A stretch of 64,000 bases of DNA. Source: Prorocentrum cordatum (lineage: Eukaryota; Sar; Dinophyceae; Prorocentrales; Prorocentraceae). The position numbers and the translations under genes were made by a program. Positions 11,826 through 24,528 of this stretch are shown here, one piece after another. The number at the start of each line of letters is the position of its first letter. Within the stretch, counting starts at the first letter, position 1. The notes below the pieces were generated by a model that saw only the letters and a program-made list of their open reading frames with translations, made no database searches and was not told the origin of the DNA. The stretch is from the NCBI GenBank assembly GCA_963575745.1, contig CAUYUJ010022059.1, forward strand, positions 298,823-362,822, read 5' to 3'.

Positions 11826-11939
11826 CGGCAGGCAGAACTCCGAGGTGGAACAGGGGGCGGAGGCGCAGGGCGGAGGGCAGCCAGGTGTCGTCGCAGCGGG
11901 CCGGAAAAGGGCCCATAATTGCGACCTCCGGTTCGCGTT

Positions 11940-12820
11940 GGGGGCCAGGGGGCCTCGAGGGCCCCGAGAGGGCTCAGGAGGGGCCCCGGGCCACCCTTGA
12001 GGCTCCCAAGCTGGCCCGAGAGGCGCCCGAAGCGCTCCGGGTTGTCTGGGGGGCGCTCGAAGACAGTCCGAGACTGTTGCCAGACGGCCACGAAGAGGCA
12101 TTCGAGACGGTCTAAGTGGCCGCCGAGCAGGCCCTCTGAAAGCAAAAATCGCGATCTCCCATGGAAAACATACATTCCCCAGAGATTTGCTGTTCAGCCG
12201 TGCCCAGAGGCTCCCAAAATGAGCTCCGGGCGGCCCGAGAGGCCCCCGAGAGGGGCCCTAGACGGCCTGGGCAGCGCGAGAGAGCTCCGACACGGCCCGA
12301 GAGAGCACCCAAGAACCCCGACCCCACATGGTTGGAGAGGGCTCCCCGGGGGCCCCGAGACGGCCCCAGGTCCCCATGACGGGCGAAGAGGGGCCCAGAA
12401 CGGCCGAACTGGGCCCCCAGAGGGCATAAAAAGACCGACCAGGACTCCTCGCAGACGGTTCAGGAGGCCGCTGAGACGGCCCCCGGGTGCAAAAACTATC
12501 GCTTCCAATGGAAACACTTACATTTCTATGACGTGCGCGTCTTGTGTTCCATCGGCGGCCACGTCGGCCCCGAAGGCTCCCCAAATCGGCGCCGCACGGT
12601 CCACGGGGTCCCCAAGAGGGCCCCAAGACAGCTTCAATGGAGCGTCGACCAGCACAAGAGAGCTCCAAAACAGCCCGAGAGTCCCCGGGGGGCCCGAGGG
12701 AACCACCAGAGGACCCCTACATGGTCGGAGAGGGCTCCATGAGGGCCTCCAAGACGGCTCAGCAACCCACGACGTGCCAAGACGGGCTAGGGGCAGCCGA
12801 AGCGCGCTCCCAGACAGGCA
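11940..12820 (-). repeat. CTTGGG-type GC-rich repeat, reverse orientation, several blocks
   Basis: Reverse-complement units of the family fill most of this stretch. AT-richer spacers at about 12150-12195 and 12490-12535 both contain an ATGGAAAACAT/ATGGAAACACT word. Similar spacers occur at 6588-6620 and 16085-16115, so the spacer is part of the repeat. Confidence 0.7.
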
Positions 12821-12849
12821 ACAAAATGCCCAGAATGAGCCCCCCCCCC

Positions 12850-14202
<1,353 letters not shown>

Positions 14203-14513
14203 CTGCCCAAGAGGCAGCTGAGAAGGCCCTCCAAAGGCAAACATCATGTCTGCTGCGAGGCCCCATCTTTCACAATTGTTTGAGAGCAGAGATCGCGCCT
14301 CGAGAAACGCGGCGCGGGCGAGCGGCGCCGCATGTGTTAATTCGCGCGGAAAACCTTGCTATCAAATGTGCTTCCCTCGCGCTGCAACATTGCTTGTGCG
14401 CGAAAAACGCATATGGTGTCGAGAGATGTGTTATATGTCCGCGCGCTGTCAATATTACAATATAAGCTCCACAAGGGCGTCGGGGGGCACCTCCCGATGT
14501 GTCTTGGCTTCGC

Positions 14514-16021
14514 CTATTTCTTGACTTTGGACGTCGCGAATCTTCGAGCGGCCATGTCGTTGAACGCGCAGCGGCGCACCTGGCGCGCGACGTCCTTCCA
14601 CGGCTTTCGCCGTTTACCGTGTTCGTCGCGGTGCACCCGCGTCGTCGCCCGCCTCGGTCGAGCTTCGGGCGGCGGCGCGCCAAGCCGCTCACGCAGGTCC
14701 AGGTCAGGAACGTCGCCAGCAACACACGTCGCGGCTGCCTCCTCGCCAGCTGCCGCCGCCGCGCGGCGGCGCCCGCCCAGGGCGCCGCCTCAGCATCCTG
14801 ACCAGCTCCCCAGGGCGTTCGGCTCGGTGGGCGTCCGCCCTCTCGCCGTGCACCGCCTCCGCGATCTGCCAGCTGTCGCCTTCGCGGAAGGTCGCGCGCC
14901 CAGCATCGAGGTGGACGCTCTCCCCCGAGAGGGCCACCACGCTGCCGAGCGGCAGCGGCCCATGGGAGGCGACGAACCAGGCGCGGCCTTCGGGCGGCTC
15001 CAGGTCGGGGAGCGCCTCCGCTGCGGCAGCCACCTCGGCGTCCGCCAGGGCCCCTCCTTCGGGCGGCGCCGCCGTGCCGCCGACCGCGCTGGCGGCCCCG
15101 CGCAGCGGGGGGCGGCGCCGCAGGTCGGGGTCCGCGATGGGCTGAAGCTCGCCCTCCCAGGTGTAGAACTGCCCAGGCTCGCTCACGCCTGCGCCGTGCT
15201 CGCCCCGCGCTGTCCGAGGGCGCTGCGCGAGAGCCTGAAGGCGGGCGAGCTGCACAGGCTCCGCGAACTTGTAGAAACAGCCGCGCGCCACAGAGGGCGC
15301 CACACCAGCAGGACTGCAAGCGAAGGCCATGCTGCAGCCGTTGCCCACCACGCCAGCAGCGTCATCCACGTGCGTGTCGGCATCGGGTGCCAGCACTTAC
15401 CAGTACGTCCCTCCCGCGGGGTTCAGCAGCAGCCTTTCTTGCCGCGCTGTATCCCGCGGGTGCCAGAGTCCCAACTCTAAGCCCGGTCGGAGCTCAGCGC
15501 ACCACGCCTTCGCCTCGGTGGCGGACCCGTTCGGCCAGATCACGCCCGTCCCGCGACGGCGGCTGTGTGACACCAGCATGACTTCGAAGGCGGGCGCGGC
15601 GCAGCAGCCGACCAGCACGATGAGCTCCGAGGCCGCCACACTCCAGGCCAGGAGAATATCTGAGCCCTGCTGTGGCTCCAAGGCTGGGCCAGCCACGGGC
15701 GGCGGTGCCGCCTCCGAGCGGCCCGCGGCCCCAGCTTGCCGAGGGCAGCTTCTCCATCAGCGCCGCGGCCACCGCCTCCGCCGAGGGACGGACCGCCGGC
15801 GCGGGCGACCTGTTCGCCAGCAGGGGTTCCCGTTCGGTTGCGGGCGTTGGCGGCGGGGGCGGCGGCGCTGGCGGCCACGCGGGCGCGTGGCAGACGCAGG
15901 CAGGGCAAGTGGTGGAGGCCGCCACCACCGCCGCCAGCCAGCCGCCCGCCAGCCGCAAGCCCGCCCAGGCCGCGGGCGCGCCCACCGCGGCGGGGCCATG
16001 GCCCGGCCCACGCTCATGCAT
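14514..16021 (-). CDS. Spliced gene, membrane-anchored N-terminus, unknown function
   Basis: Reading the minus strand, an ATG at 16021 opens exon 1 (to 15740). It has a hydrophobic Ala/Gly/Val/Leu/Trp segment at about residues 17-37 followed by Cys-Pro-Ala-Cys-Val-Cys and a Pro-rich linker. A 70-nt GC-AG intron (15739-15670, GCAAGC...CACAG) joins exactly to the next open frame, exon 2 (15669-15401). An 87-nt intron (15400-15314) begins with GTAAGT, ends TTGCAG, removes the in-frame TAA at 15397-15399 and keeps the frame. Exon 3 carries Tyr-Lys-Phe-Ala-Glu-Pro and a Trp-Phe-Val-Ala-Ser-His-Gly block. Near 14740-14790, in a GGC-rich run, coding moves to another frame, which ends basic at TAG 14514-14516; this is an extra intron or an indel. 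It reminds me of multi-copy dinoflagellate predicted proteins, but I cannot name the family. Confidence 0.6.
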
Positions 16022-16129
16022 TTGAGACGGGAAAATGGCGATGGGGCGGCAGACAACACCGTGCAAACTTTCAAAAGCATTTCCTTTCTGGAAAAACGTA
16101 TATTTCTGGGGGTTTCGCTTTTCGGTTCT

Positions 16130-16330
16130 ACCAGCGGTCGCGACGGCCCAAGAGGTTACCAAAATGGGCCCCACACGGCCCAGAGGCCCCAAAGAGGGTT
16201 CCAAGATGCTGAGCTCCCCACGACGAGCCAAGAGGGACCCGGAACGGCCGAAATGGGCCCTCAGACGGGCCAACAAAGGCCCAGAGCGGCTCCAGATATT
16301 GCCACAATGTTTCCAAAAAGGCTGCCGATA
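16130..16330 (-). repeat. CTTGGG-type GC-rich repeat, reverse orientation, short copy
   Basis: Units GGCCCAAGAGG and CCAAAATGGGCC lie directly upstream (transcription sense) of the 14514-16021 gene. The spacer at 16085-16115 matches the repeat's AT-rich spacer type. Confidence 0.6.
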
Positions 16331-16370
16331 CGCGTTCCAGTATGCACCTGTGGGTGCGTTGAGAGACGAA

Positions 16371-17160
16371 CAGAGGAGGAGGAGGAGGAGGAGGAGGAGG
16401 AGGAGGAGGAGGAGGAGAGGAGGAGGAGGAGGGGGAGGAGGAGGAGGAGGAGGAGGAGGAGGAAGAAGAGGAGGACGAGGAGGGAAAGGAGGAGGAGCAG
16501 GAGGAGGAGAAGGAGGGGGAGGAGGGGGAGGAAGATCAGGAGGACGAACAGAGGGAATAGGAGGGTGAAGAGCAGGAGGGACAGTGTTCTTGTAAGATTA
16601 TAGTGTTCTTTGATTCTCTGGCTCGGGGAGGGCTGATGACGAGGAGGGAAGGGGAACGCAGGATGAAGAGGGCTCGAGAGGAGGAAGGAGGTGAAGTAGG
16701 TGAAGGAGCGCAAGGAGGGACACACCGAAGAGCGGAGAAGACAGGGAGGAGGAGGAGGAGGAGGAGAAGGAGGGGGAAGAAGAGAAGGAGGAGGTGAAGG
16801 AACAGGGATCCCTTTCAGGGAGACGCCGACGAGGAAAAGGATGAGTATAAGATGATGGGAAAAGGGAAAACGGGAAAAGGAGGTGGGTCAGGGCTTTGCA
16901 GTGGACCGGGGATGACGACGGCGATGACGTTGATGATGATGACGATGAGTATGCCGACGACGACGCCGACGACGACCAACAAGATGTTGATGATGCGGAT
17001 GATGATGCTGAAAAGTACGATGACGATGGCAATGGTGATCACGATGCTGATGCTAATGGTGATGATGATTGTTGTGATGGTGAAGTTGACCATGACCATG
17101 ACGATGGCAATGCAGATGGCGGGAACGAGGGTGAAATTGATGACGATGATCGTGACTCTA
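16371..17160. repeat. (GAG)n blocks and degenerate GAT/GAC tract
   Basis: GAG-rich runs at 16371-16560 and 16740-16800, then GAT/GAC-rich sequence at 16915-17155. The 300 bases after it (17160-17465) hold an inverted GCGCGCGAGG/CGCGCGCGA patch at about 17174-17192 and no clear gene. Confidence 0.85.
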
Positions 17161-17467
17161 GCTAGAACTTGAACGCGCGCGAGGCGCGCGCGATGGTTCT
17201 AGTGAGTCTATATGTATACACGTAACCACTTGGGATCTGAGTACATTCGGTTCCTACATAGAAGGGCTGGGCACGCACAGTACAGCAAAGCCACATCATC
17301 GTAGCATGCCTTCCAGACGTGAGCCAGATATATTTCGACCTACTCAAAGAGCGACTGGAATATGTCTCACCAAAAATGGACTGGCACAAGCTCACGTTTT
17401 AGCATATCCATCCATTGAGCTGAGAAGCCAGACGTAACCCAATTTTGACAGACGCGCCGACTACTGA

Positions 17468-20220
17468 CGTGACGGACAACCTTGCATGCCCACAGGCACC
17501 ACCGACCACCACATACTACGCGAGGTGATTTGTGACCAAAAAGGGGAATAGATCAACCGCGACATAGAGCACTACAAAGTACGGCCACGGCACCCTCGCT
17601 GCCACAAGGGCGCCACGGAGAAGTACTTGAAGGAAACGCCGTGCAAGATTCACGACAAGCAGCACGAGAAACAATACAAGTCCACCATCGATGAGCACAG
17701 AGGCATCCACGCTGAGTTCAATGCCGGTACTACCAAGACGTTCCTTCACTCCATGACCAATTTGTGGGACAACAGATACATGGCCCGAGCTAACACTAGC
17801 GGACGTGTTCCACACATCAGGCGCCGCAACATTACACCTACCGTGGACGATTTCGAGCGTGGACAAGACGCTTCGACACTTCGCGCCGCCGTCATCCTAC
17901 CATCTACCCGAGTAAGTGGAGGTACGGTACGTCGACGACCGCGCAGCAGAGCTACTAAATATGTGGACAGGGTCAGTAAGAGATCCACCACCGTACATAC
18001 CACAGTTTCCACTACCACCTCCCACACATTTCGAGCTCAAGGCACCTGCGCCAGACAACCCAGCTTGGCCGCAAATGTTTTGAGGCCCACACCACTGCCA
18101 CTAACCCACCTGCAACCACACCCACATGCAACCAGTGACCAGAAACAGCTTCGCGAGCAAGCCCACGCCAACGATGCAACTGCCACGCCCTCGCGGCACA
18201 AGCTTCGCACGCAAGCCTCCCAAACGCATGCGAACCACATCAGTGCTCAACATGCCGACCGACATTGGGCCAGACAATCCACGTTGCGAAGTGGTTCAAG
18301 GACAGATGAAGCTATAGCGACAGGCTGAGCCAGCAGGTTACGAATACGAAGACTGACTGCGCCAGATGCGCACTGGGCCGCAGCAGTACATGCCGCATAT
18401 CAACTTCAGACCCCAGAGAGACCGCCGCCTCCCAGCCATGCACTTATACAATTGCCAACAGCCAAGACGCCTGCACCCATCGCGCCCCGGACCCAACCAA
18501 GTCAGCCTACCATCCACAATCCATGGGGCAACGAGGGGTTCGACGCAGCGACGTGCGCCCCGATCGCGGACGCAGCGGAAAGAGAAAGCTACGCAGACAG
18601 CCATGCAGACTACGAGGCCACGAAACAAATCTTATTTATTTCGTTACCACCACATGGCAGTCACGACATGCATTGCTCCGACGGGTGGACGGCGCGTAGC
18701 GCCTGTGACAGTGGGGGCGACGTCTACGAGGGAAGCAAATGGCATTGCGCCATGTATTACCTTGCGCAGACCAACACCTGTAGCTACCGCTCACCATCTC
18801 CTTCTACCAGGTTGGCACCCATGCTTGGACAATTTCAACAACGAGACGCTCATGCACAACGACCCCCAGCAACGCCTTCCCCACCCACCTCTGAGGCCCG
18901 ACCCACAAGCGACACCATTCTCCACGTTCAAACTGCCACCAAGACACTACACCTGCAGACCACCACCTGCCTCCATGGAAGCCAGGACCGAATGGCCGAG
19001 TATGCCTGCGGCTCGGCAACGACATTTCGGACTTCGCGAGCCATTGCCGGTCCGACAACGAGTTCAGGCTGGCAGCTGTCTTCGCCAGCAGGTACGTCGA
19101 TGCATTAATGTATAACCCTGCAGAGAGCGTGCGCGAGCCGGCTATTCAGGCAACGCTTATTGTCTCACAATGGTTGTTTTCATGCCACGACTATGAGGAC
19201 AGCGCTAAGTACGACCCGGCGGTACGCATTCACGACGCAGCACAGCTGCTGCAGCAGATGTGCAGCCCAATTTACGAGCACGACGACGACCATGTCAAGA
19301 GATACACACCAACGAGCACCAGGCCCAGCGACGACGCCAACGACGAGCCAATGCCACGCAGTACAAACCACGGACGCCTCGGCCCACGCCCGACAGTTAC
19401 AGTGATCACGCATGAAGCACCAACTATTCAGATACAACAAGCCCACCACATAACGCCATCCAAGTACAGCCATCTAGCAGACAACGACGCACCGCAACAA
19501 CCAAAGCCAGCGTGCAACACCACCAGTAGCCAGCTGCAAACCACCCGCGCGATCAGGAGCCCGATTCACCCACCCCCACCCAGCCTCAGGACCCCAATCG
19601 TTTGCCCACCACCATAAGGCGCCAGGGCGCAACAATGGCTCTACGACATACCGACGCCAGAACTTGCACCCCCAACGCACGCCACTAGACGGGTTATTTC
19701 TCCACTTGAAGCGCCACCAGCTCAGGATGGACGGACCGGGCCCGCCCCATTGGCTCCAATCGCGGACCATTTGGAACGCATATTCGCGCGCGGCGACAAC
19801 GACCAAAGGTTTCTGGACTACATCGAGACCGCGCGGAGACACACCAGATGCAGCATCAGCAGCACGCGGCTGAAACTTCCGACACACAGAGCTTCTATAG
19901 CAACAACGAATGTCCGCGGCCATGGCAGCGCCAGCCATGCCGAAGCCCAAGTTCCCAGCGCCAGAACATCACGCGGCATATCCAGTACTTTCGAGACAGG
20001 CCCTGTCCAAGACGAAGCCGACTCCTCCTCTCTGTTGTTCCGCGCGCGGATGCATGGGGCCTCAGTCTTCGCCACTGTCGGCGCGGTGCTCCCATGCTCC
20101 CTCATGCGGCTTGCCCGCCGTTGCTGCATGCAACTGAGCCACCAAGCTGACCGGCATCCAGCACTTAGTCGCGCGCTCCTTCGCCGCCTGCCTCTCGTCG
20201 CAGTGGCAGCGACTCTCTGA
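17468..20220 (+). pseudogene. Long frame-shifted coding tract, unknown function
   Basis: Convincing protein sequence runs along the plus strand but changes frame several times. The order is: 17468-17911, broken by a TAG at 17549-17551; 17922-18090 and 18125-18330, a Pro-rich part; 18480-18810, with Cys residues and Trp-His-Cys; 18790-19010, Pro/His-rich; and 19010-20220, open except for a TAA at 19615-19617. The last part has well-balanced residues (Asp, Glu, Tyr, Phe, Gln) at 19015-19310 and 19740-19850. The coding strand is A- and C-rich and clearly lower in GC than its surroundings. A possible splice donor GTAAGT lies at 17911-17916. It could be a decayed mobile-element gene, a multi-exon gene or a read-error-rich assembly. 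I recognise no domain. Confidence 0.5.
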
Positions 20221-20395
20221 AACCATCAGTCTCATGATGACCTGCAGCCAACTGCTCGCACGCCGCCCCAGCAACTCCTGCGTTGCTTTCTTCCTGTTCC
20301 TGGCCTGGCTGCGCCGGCCCAGCGGGAGAGACGCGTTCGTGGGGGTGGTGGGCGCATTGATGCGGCATTTGGTTATTGGGGGGGAGGGCGGCGGG

Positions 20396-20975
20396 GCTAC
20401 CTGCTGCTGTATTGCAGCATGCACATCAGCCTACCTTGAATGACTGCGTCAGGCACTGCGGCTGTTTTTCAGCATCTCTGCACCCAGCTACCGCCACAGC
20501 CTTGCTTTTTCTCCTGCTGAACTCGCAGCTGCCACTACATGAGAGCTCTATTTGCCCAGCTGTACGCCGCTACAGCAACGCACCTCAGCTTTGATCTTTT
20601 CTCGCCAGCACTCCAGCCTATGCAGTTATTTGGGTGGGGTGGCGGTCGGGCTGGGGGTCGGGGGCGGGGGAATGGGCGGCTGGGCTACTTGCTGTTGTGC
20701 TGCAGCATGCACCTCAGCCTTATTTACAATGACTGCTGCAGGCACTTCGTTTCCTCTCAGCACCTCAGCGCCCAGTCGCTGTCACAGCTCTGTTGCTTCT
20801 CTCGCCGCACTCACAGCTTCCACTACTCGACAAATCTCTGCTTTCAGCCTCACGCCTTTTCAGCTGCGCACTTCAGCTCTGATATTTATTATCACCAGTT
20901 CTCCAGACTATACTGTTATTTGGATGTGGCGGCGGTCGGGTTGGGATGGCGGGGAGGGGCGGGCGGCGGCTCGCA
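20396..20975. repeat. Two diverged direct repeats of about 288 bp
   Basis: GCTACCTGCTGCTGTATTGC at 20396 and GCTACTTGCTGTTGTGCTGC at 20684 begin two units that stay alignable to GGTGGCGGTCGGG and GTGGCGGCGGTCGGG at their ends. 288 is a multiple of three, so a frame from the ATG at 20539 to 21162 stays open across the second unit. Its Cys/Leu/Phe/His-rich product has no recognisable feature. Confidence 0.6.
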
Positions 20976-21530
20976 GCAGGCCGCAGAGCTGCCGCTGCTC
21001 GACAGTGTTCTGCTTGCTCAACGTTGCGTCGTTTCAGCTGCACACTGCACCTATGATTTTTCTTTGGCCTGGATTCCAGTTTGCTTGCAGATAGCCCTTC
21101 CCGCGCTACCTCCTCTTGCCTGTGGGTTCAAAGAGGGAATAAACATATTTATTGTCCCTTGAGTTTCATCACGTCGCTCTCAGCTCTGTTTATTTGGGTT
21201 TGCCACGTACCGCCCACTCCCAGTTTAGAGCTGCTGCGCGCATGCGTTCGTTACGCGGGCCAGCCCACAGTGCGCTGGCCTCACCAGGCTTTGTACTTCA
21301 GGGGGGAAACAAGAGCCATCCATCATAGCGGCCGCAGTGACCCCCCCCATCCCCCAAACAAGGAACAGCAACGGTGAAGGGGCCTCCCCCCGAGGAACGA
21401 AAAAGACAGGAGTAGCAGCCCAAACATTGTGTTTTCTTGTGCTTACTCTGCAGAGCCAGCCAACGCAGTCTGTGCCAGCCCAACACAATGTGCATGTTCC
21501 CTCTGCGCTTAATCCCGGGGTCGCCAGTCT

Positions 21531-22718
21531 ATGTTTACGTGTTTCGTTTTGCACTTCTCTTTTCATTTCGGCACAGTTGGCCTGGATGAATTTTTGGGAT
21601 GGCGGAGTATTCTAAAATATCGTTGGCGCTTGGCGGACGGGGAGCAAAAAACAAACAAGAAGCAAGCCAACCTCTCAAGCGCCAGCCTCACACGCTTCTA
21701 TCTCCCACACGTTGTTTATCCCCTACTTGTCGTCTACCATCTATTCCCTACATCGGGGTTGGTTCTTTATTCCTTCTATATGCGGGAGGTGGCGGGAAGT
21801 TTTTCCCTGCCGGACCACCTGCAGTTGTGGCTAGTCTCCCTCGTTATTGTAAGCTTGCATTGGTATTCCCCATCCCTTTTTGTGCCCTCATGGGCTGCTT
21901 CTCTTCGCCTGCCTCATCGCCGCATTTTCTCAGCACCAGTCCGCGGCCTGAGCTTTACAGCAGCGCTACGCCGGTTTTATGCATTTACGCATTTATTGTT
22001 GCACCCATGCACGCTCCAGGCTGCCGCCTCTAGTTGGTCCAACGTCCAAAATGCAGAGGAGGAGGAAGAGAAGGAGGAGGAGGAGGAGGAGGAGGAGGAG
22101 GGGGAGGGATGGGGAGGGATGGGGAAGGGGAGTCGGAGGGAGAATCGGATGAGGAGCGCGGCAGCGGAAGTAGGCGGTGGGAGGGAGAAGGGAGGAGGGA
22201 GGAGTGAAGGATGGAGTGGGAGGTCGGGTAGGAAACAGGGAGGGCGAGATAAGCGACGGCAGGGAGGGAGACGACGCCGCGCCCCGCGCTGCTCGCGCAA
22301 ACCGCCGTCCTTGAGTTGCGCTGCGGCCTGCGCGCGGCCCGCCTCCCGCTCCCTTCCGTCCCTCTTCCCTTCTCGGCGGCGAACGATTGGGGGAAGTGAG
22401 AAGGGGCGGCCTTGTCAGCAGGGTCGGAAGTCCCCAGCCTTTTGTACAGTTTTTCGAAGCCCTCCCAGGAGGCACAGGAAACCTCTCAGAAGGCCGGAGG
22501 CTTTCTCAGAAGTCCCGCCTCCTTCTGAAAAAGGCCTCCTTCTCACTTCCCCCCCTCGCTCGCCGCCGACCCTCCCAGTCTCCTCTCCAGCCGCGTCCAT
22601 TGCCATCTCGAGACGCTTGACGGCTCCAATTTCTGCCGCGGATTTGGCTTGCAGCAGCTGTCAGATGGCGGGACTGGACGAATCTGTTGAGTACGGCTGC
22701 GGTTGCGGCACACGATGA
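21531..22718 (+). CDS. Hypothetical 395-aa protein, possible membrane segments
   Basis: An ATG at 21531 opens 395 codons. The first 180 codons pass through sequence of near-even base composition without a stop, which is unlikely by chance. They encode Tyr/Phe/Leu/Val-rich stretches that could be two membrane helices (about residues 72-95 and 105-128). The rest crosses a GAG run (poly-Glu), a basic Arg/Gly part and the inverted-repeat element at 22373-22569, and looks less like real protein. No family is recognised, and the true gene may cover only the first half. Confidence 0.35.
   Translation: MFTCFVLHFSFHFGTVGLDEFLGWRSILKYRWRLADGEQKTNKKQANLSSASLTRFYLPHVVYPLLVVYHLFPTSGLVLYSFYMREVAGSFSLPDHLQLWLVSLVIVSLHWYSPSLFVPSWAASLRLPHRRIFSAPVRGLSFTAALRRFYAFTHLLLHPCTLQAAASSWSNVQNAEEEEEKEEEEEEEEEGEGWGGMGKGSRRENRMRSAAAEVGGGREKGGGRSEGWSGRSGRKQGGRDKRRQGGRRRRAPRCSRKPPSLSCAAACARPASRSLPSLFPSRRRTIGGSEKGRPCQQGRKSPAFCTVFRSPPRRHRKPLRRPEAFSEVPPPSEKGLLLTSPPRSPPTLPVSSPAASIAISRRLTAPISAADLACSSCQMAGLDESVEYGCGCGTR
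22373..22569. repeat. Inverted-repeat element with about 45-bp arms
   Basis: The left arm, 22373-22418, pairs with the right arm, 22525-22569. Both contain TCGGCGGCGA and GGGGGAAGTGAGAAGG (right arm as its complement), with a few mismatches. The 106-base spacer is itself rich in short direct and inverted AGGC/TCAGAAG words. It resembles a small terminal-inverted-repeat insertion. No target duplication is obvious. Confidence 0.6.
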
Positions 22719-23100
22719 CCGACGTCCTGTCCATCTGTTCTTGGTGCCGTTCATGCTCTCCCGAACAGGTGATCAAGTCCTCGCCGGTGCTGGACTGAGC
22801 ACGTGCCCATCGGTGTCATTAATGGTTTTGTTGGCACGTTTTCAACCCAGTATTGTTTATCCGCAGGGGCCTCGCCCCCTGCCGCCGGCCCCCTCTCTCG
22901 GATAATGGGCAATGCAAGAGCGAAATCATGAGGCCTTGGCGCCGCCGTGAAGCAGCGTCGGGGCTTCACGCGAAGACGATGAGTAATCGGCAAGACAAAT
23001 TGAGATTATGATGATATTGTTGAATTCGTTGTTGCATGTCGAGCTTGCTCGCGTATGCTCTGCAAACAGCTTTTCCAAGAAGTTTTCAAGTGTTGCAGCT

Positions 23101-23800
23101 CCCATGTGTTTTTGGACCCTGACCCCACCCATCTGCGTGAGGGGTGCCACCGAATTTCAGAAATGTGGCAAATCCCTTGTGTTTTTGGGCCCTGACCCCG
23201 CCGATCTGCGTGAGGCAGGCCACCGAATTTGAAGACATGTGTGAGGGAGGCCACCAAATTTGAAGACATGTTGACCCCGCCGATCTGCGTGAGGGGTGCC
23301 GCCGAATGGTAGGAATTTGCAAATCCCATTGGTTTTTCGACCCTGACCCCGCTGATCTGTGTGGGCGGTGCCACCGGATTTTAGAAATGTTACATATCCC
23401 ATAGGTTTTTCGACCTTGACCCCGCCGATTTGCGTGAGGGGTGCCGCCGGATTGTAGAAATGTGGCAAATCCCATTGGTTTTTCGATCCTGACCCCGCCG
23501 ATCTGCGTGAGGGGTGCCACCAGATTGTAGAAATGTGGCAAATCCCATAGGTTGTTCGACCCCGACCCCGCCGATCTGCGTGAGGGGTGCCACCGGATTG
23601 TAGAAATGTGGCAAATCCCATTGGTTTTTGGACCCTGACCCCGCCGATCTGCGTGAGGGGTGCCACCGAATTTTAGACTTCTTTGTAAATCACATTGGTT
23701 TTTAGACTCTGACCCCGCTGATCTGCGTGGGGGGTGCCACCGAATTCCATATGTTTTTAAACCCTGACCCCGCAGATCTGCGTGAGGGGTGTCAATTTCG
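23101..23800. repeat. 73-bp tandem repeat, about ten copies
   Basis: The anchor GATCTGCGTGAGGGG and variants sits at about 23131, 23204, 23283, 23355, 23428, 23501, 23574, 23647, 23721 and 23776. Most steps are 72-74 bases. Units include CCGACCCTGACCCCGCCG-like text and AATCCCATTGGTTTTT. The period equals that of the 2300-2651 array but the sequence is unrelated. Confidence 0.9.
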
Positions 23801-24036
23801 CCCCCCCCAGAAATTCTGAGAACCCTTCCAGAGGTGCTAACCAAGGTGCTTTTCGGCTCCCCCCCTCGCGCGGTCTACAACAAGGAATAGTAGCAGCATG
23901 AAGCAACACTGTAACAGTGGAAACTGGAACTGGCGCAGGGAGCAGCAAACCCTGGTCCTGCAGCCTGGTGGCCCCACAAGGGGGCCGGCGGATATGGTAT
24001 CGCATGTTTTGTTTGCTGGGTGCGGCATGGTGTTGT

Positions 24037-24528
24037 TTATTGCGCTCGAGGGGCCCCACTTATATCAATTCCCTCTTTTCTGGATTGGTTGTTTGCTTTA
24101 TCACTCGCTTGAGTATCGCCGTAATGCCAACGCACTAGCTTCGGTGCTTCCAAAGCACTACGGGTTTGTTTGAGTGCTATGTGTTTTGTCGCATGCGACG
24201 GGCGGGTGGCCGCTTTGTCTGGGCTGATATTTGTTGTGCGCGGTGGGAGTGCGGTCTTGGGCGTTGTTGGCTTAGTCATGCCGTATCGTGTTGGGTACAT
24301 ATATGGCGCTAAACCTTTACAGGCGGCGCCCATGTCGTTTCCTCGGGTGTAATATTGCCGGGCAGGGGTGAGGGCTCCAAAATGTTCGTGCGAATGGGGC
24401 AGGCAACTTTTTCTTTCTCTTTGATATGACATAATCACTGGTCCCATTTCCATTTCCATGTCGTTGCCCTCCTCCTCCTCCTCCTCCTCCTCCTCCTCCT
24501 CCCCGCTCCTTCCCAGGCTTCTCATCAT
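24037..24528 (-). CDS. Hypothetical 163-aa protein
   Basis: An ATG at 24528 opens a minus-strand frame that ends in TAA at 24037. After a poly-Glu run encoded by a CTC microsatellite, the protein has a natural mixture with many Met, Tyr, His, Lys and Thr residues and no low complexity for about 140 residues. I see no signal peptide, helix or known motif. There is no neighbour on the same strand to suggest a pathway. Confidence 0.4.
   Translation of the reverse strand: MMRSLGRSGEEEEEEEEEEEGNDMEMEMGPVIMSYQRERKSCLPHSHEHFGALTPARQYYTRGNDMGAACKGLAPYMYPTRYGMTKPTTPKTALPPRTTNISPDKAATRPSHATKHIALKQTRSALEAPKLVRWHYGDTQASDKANNQSRKEGIDISGAPRAQ

Noticed and set aside
17928-17939. Tyr-Val-Asp-Asp as a reverse transcriptase box
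   Set aside because: The surrounding residues match no other RT motif and the frame is a short block. Treated as coincidence.
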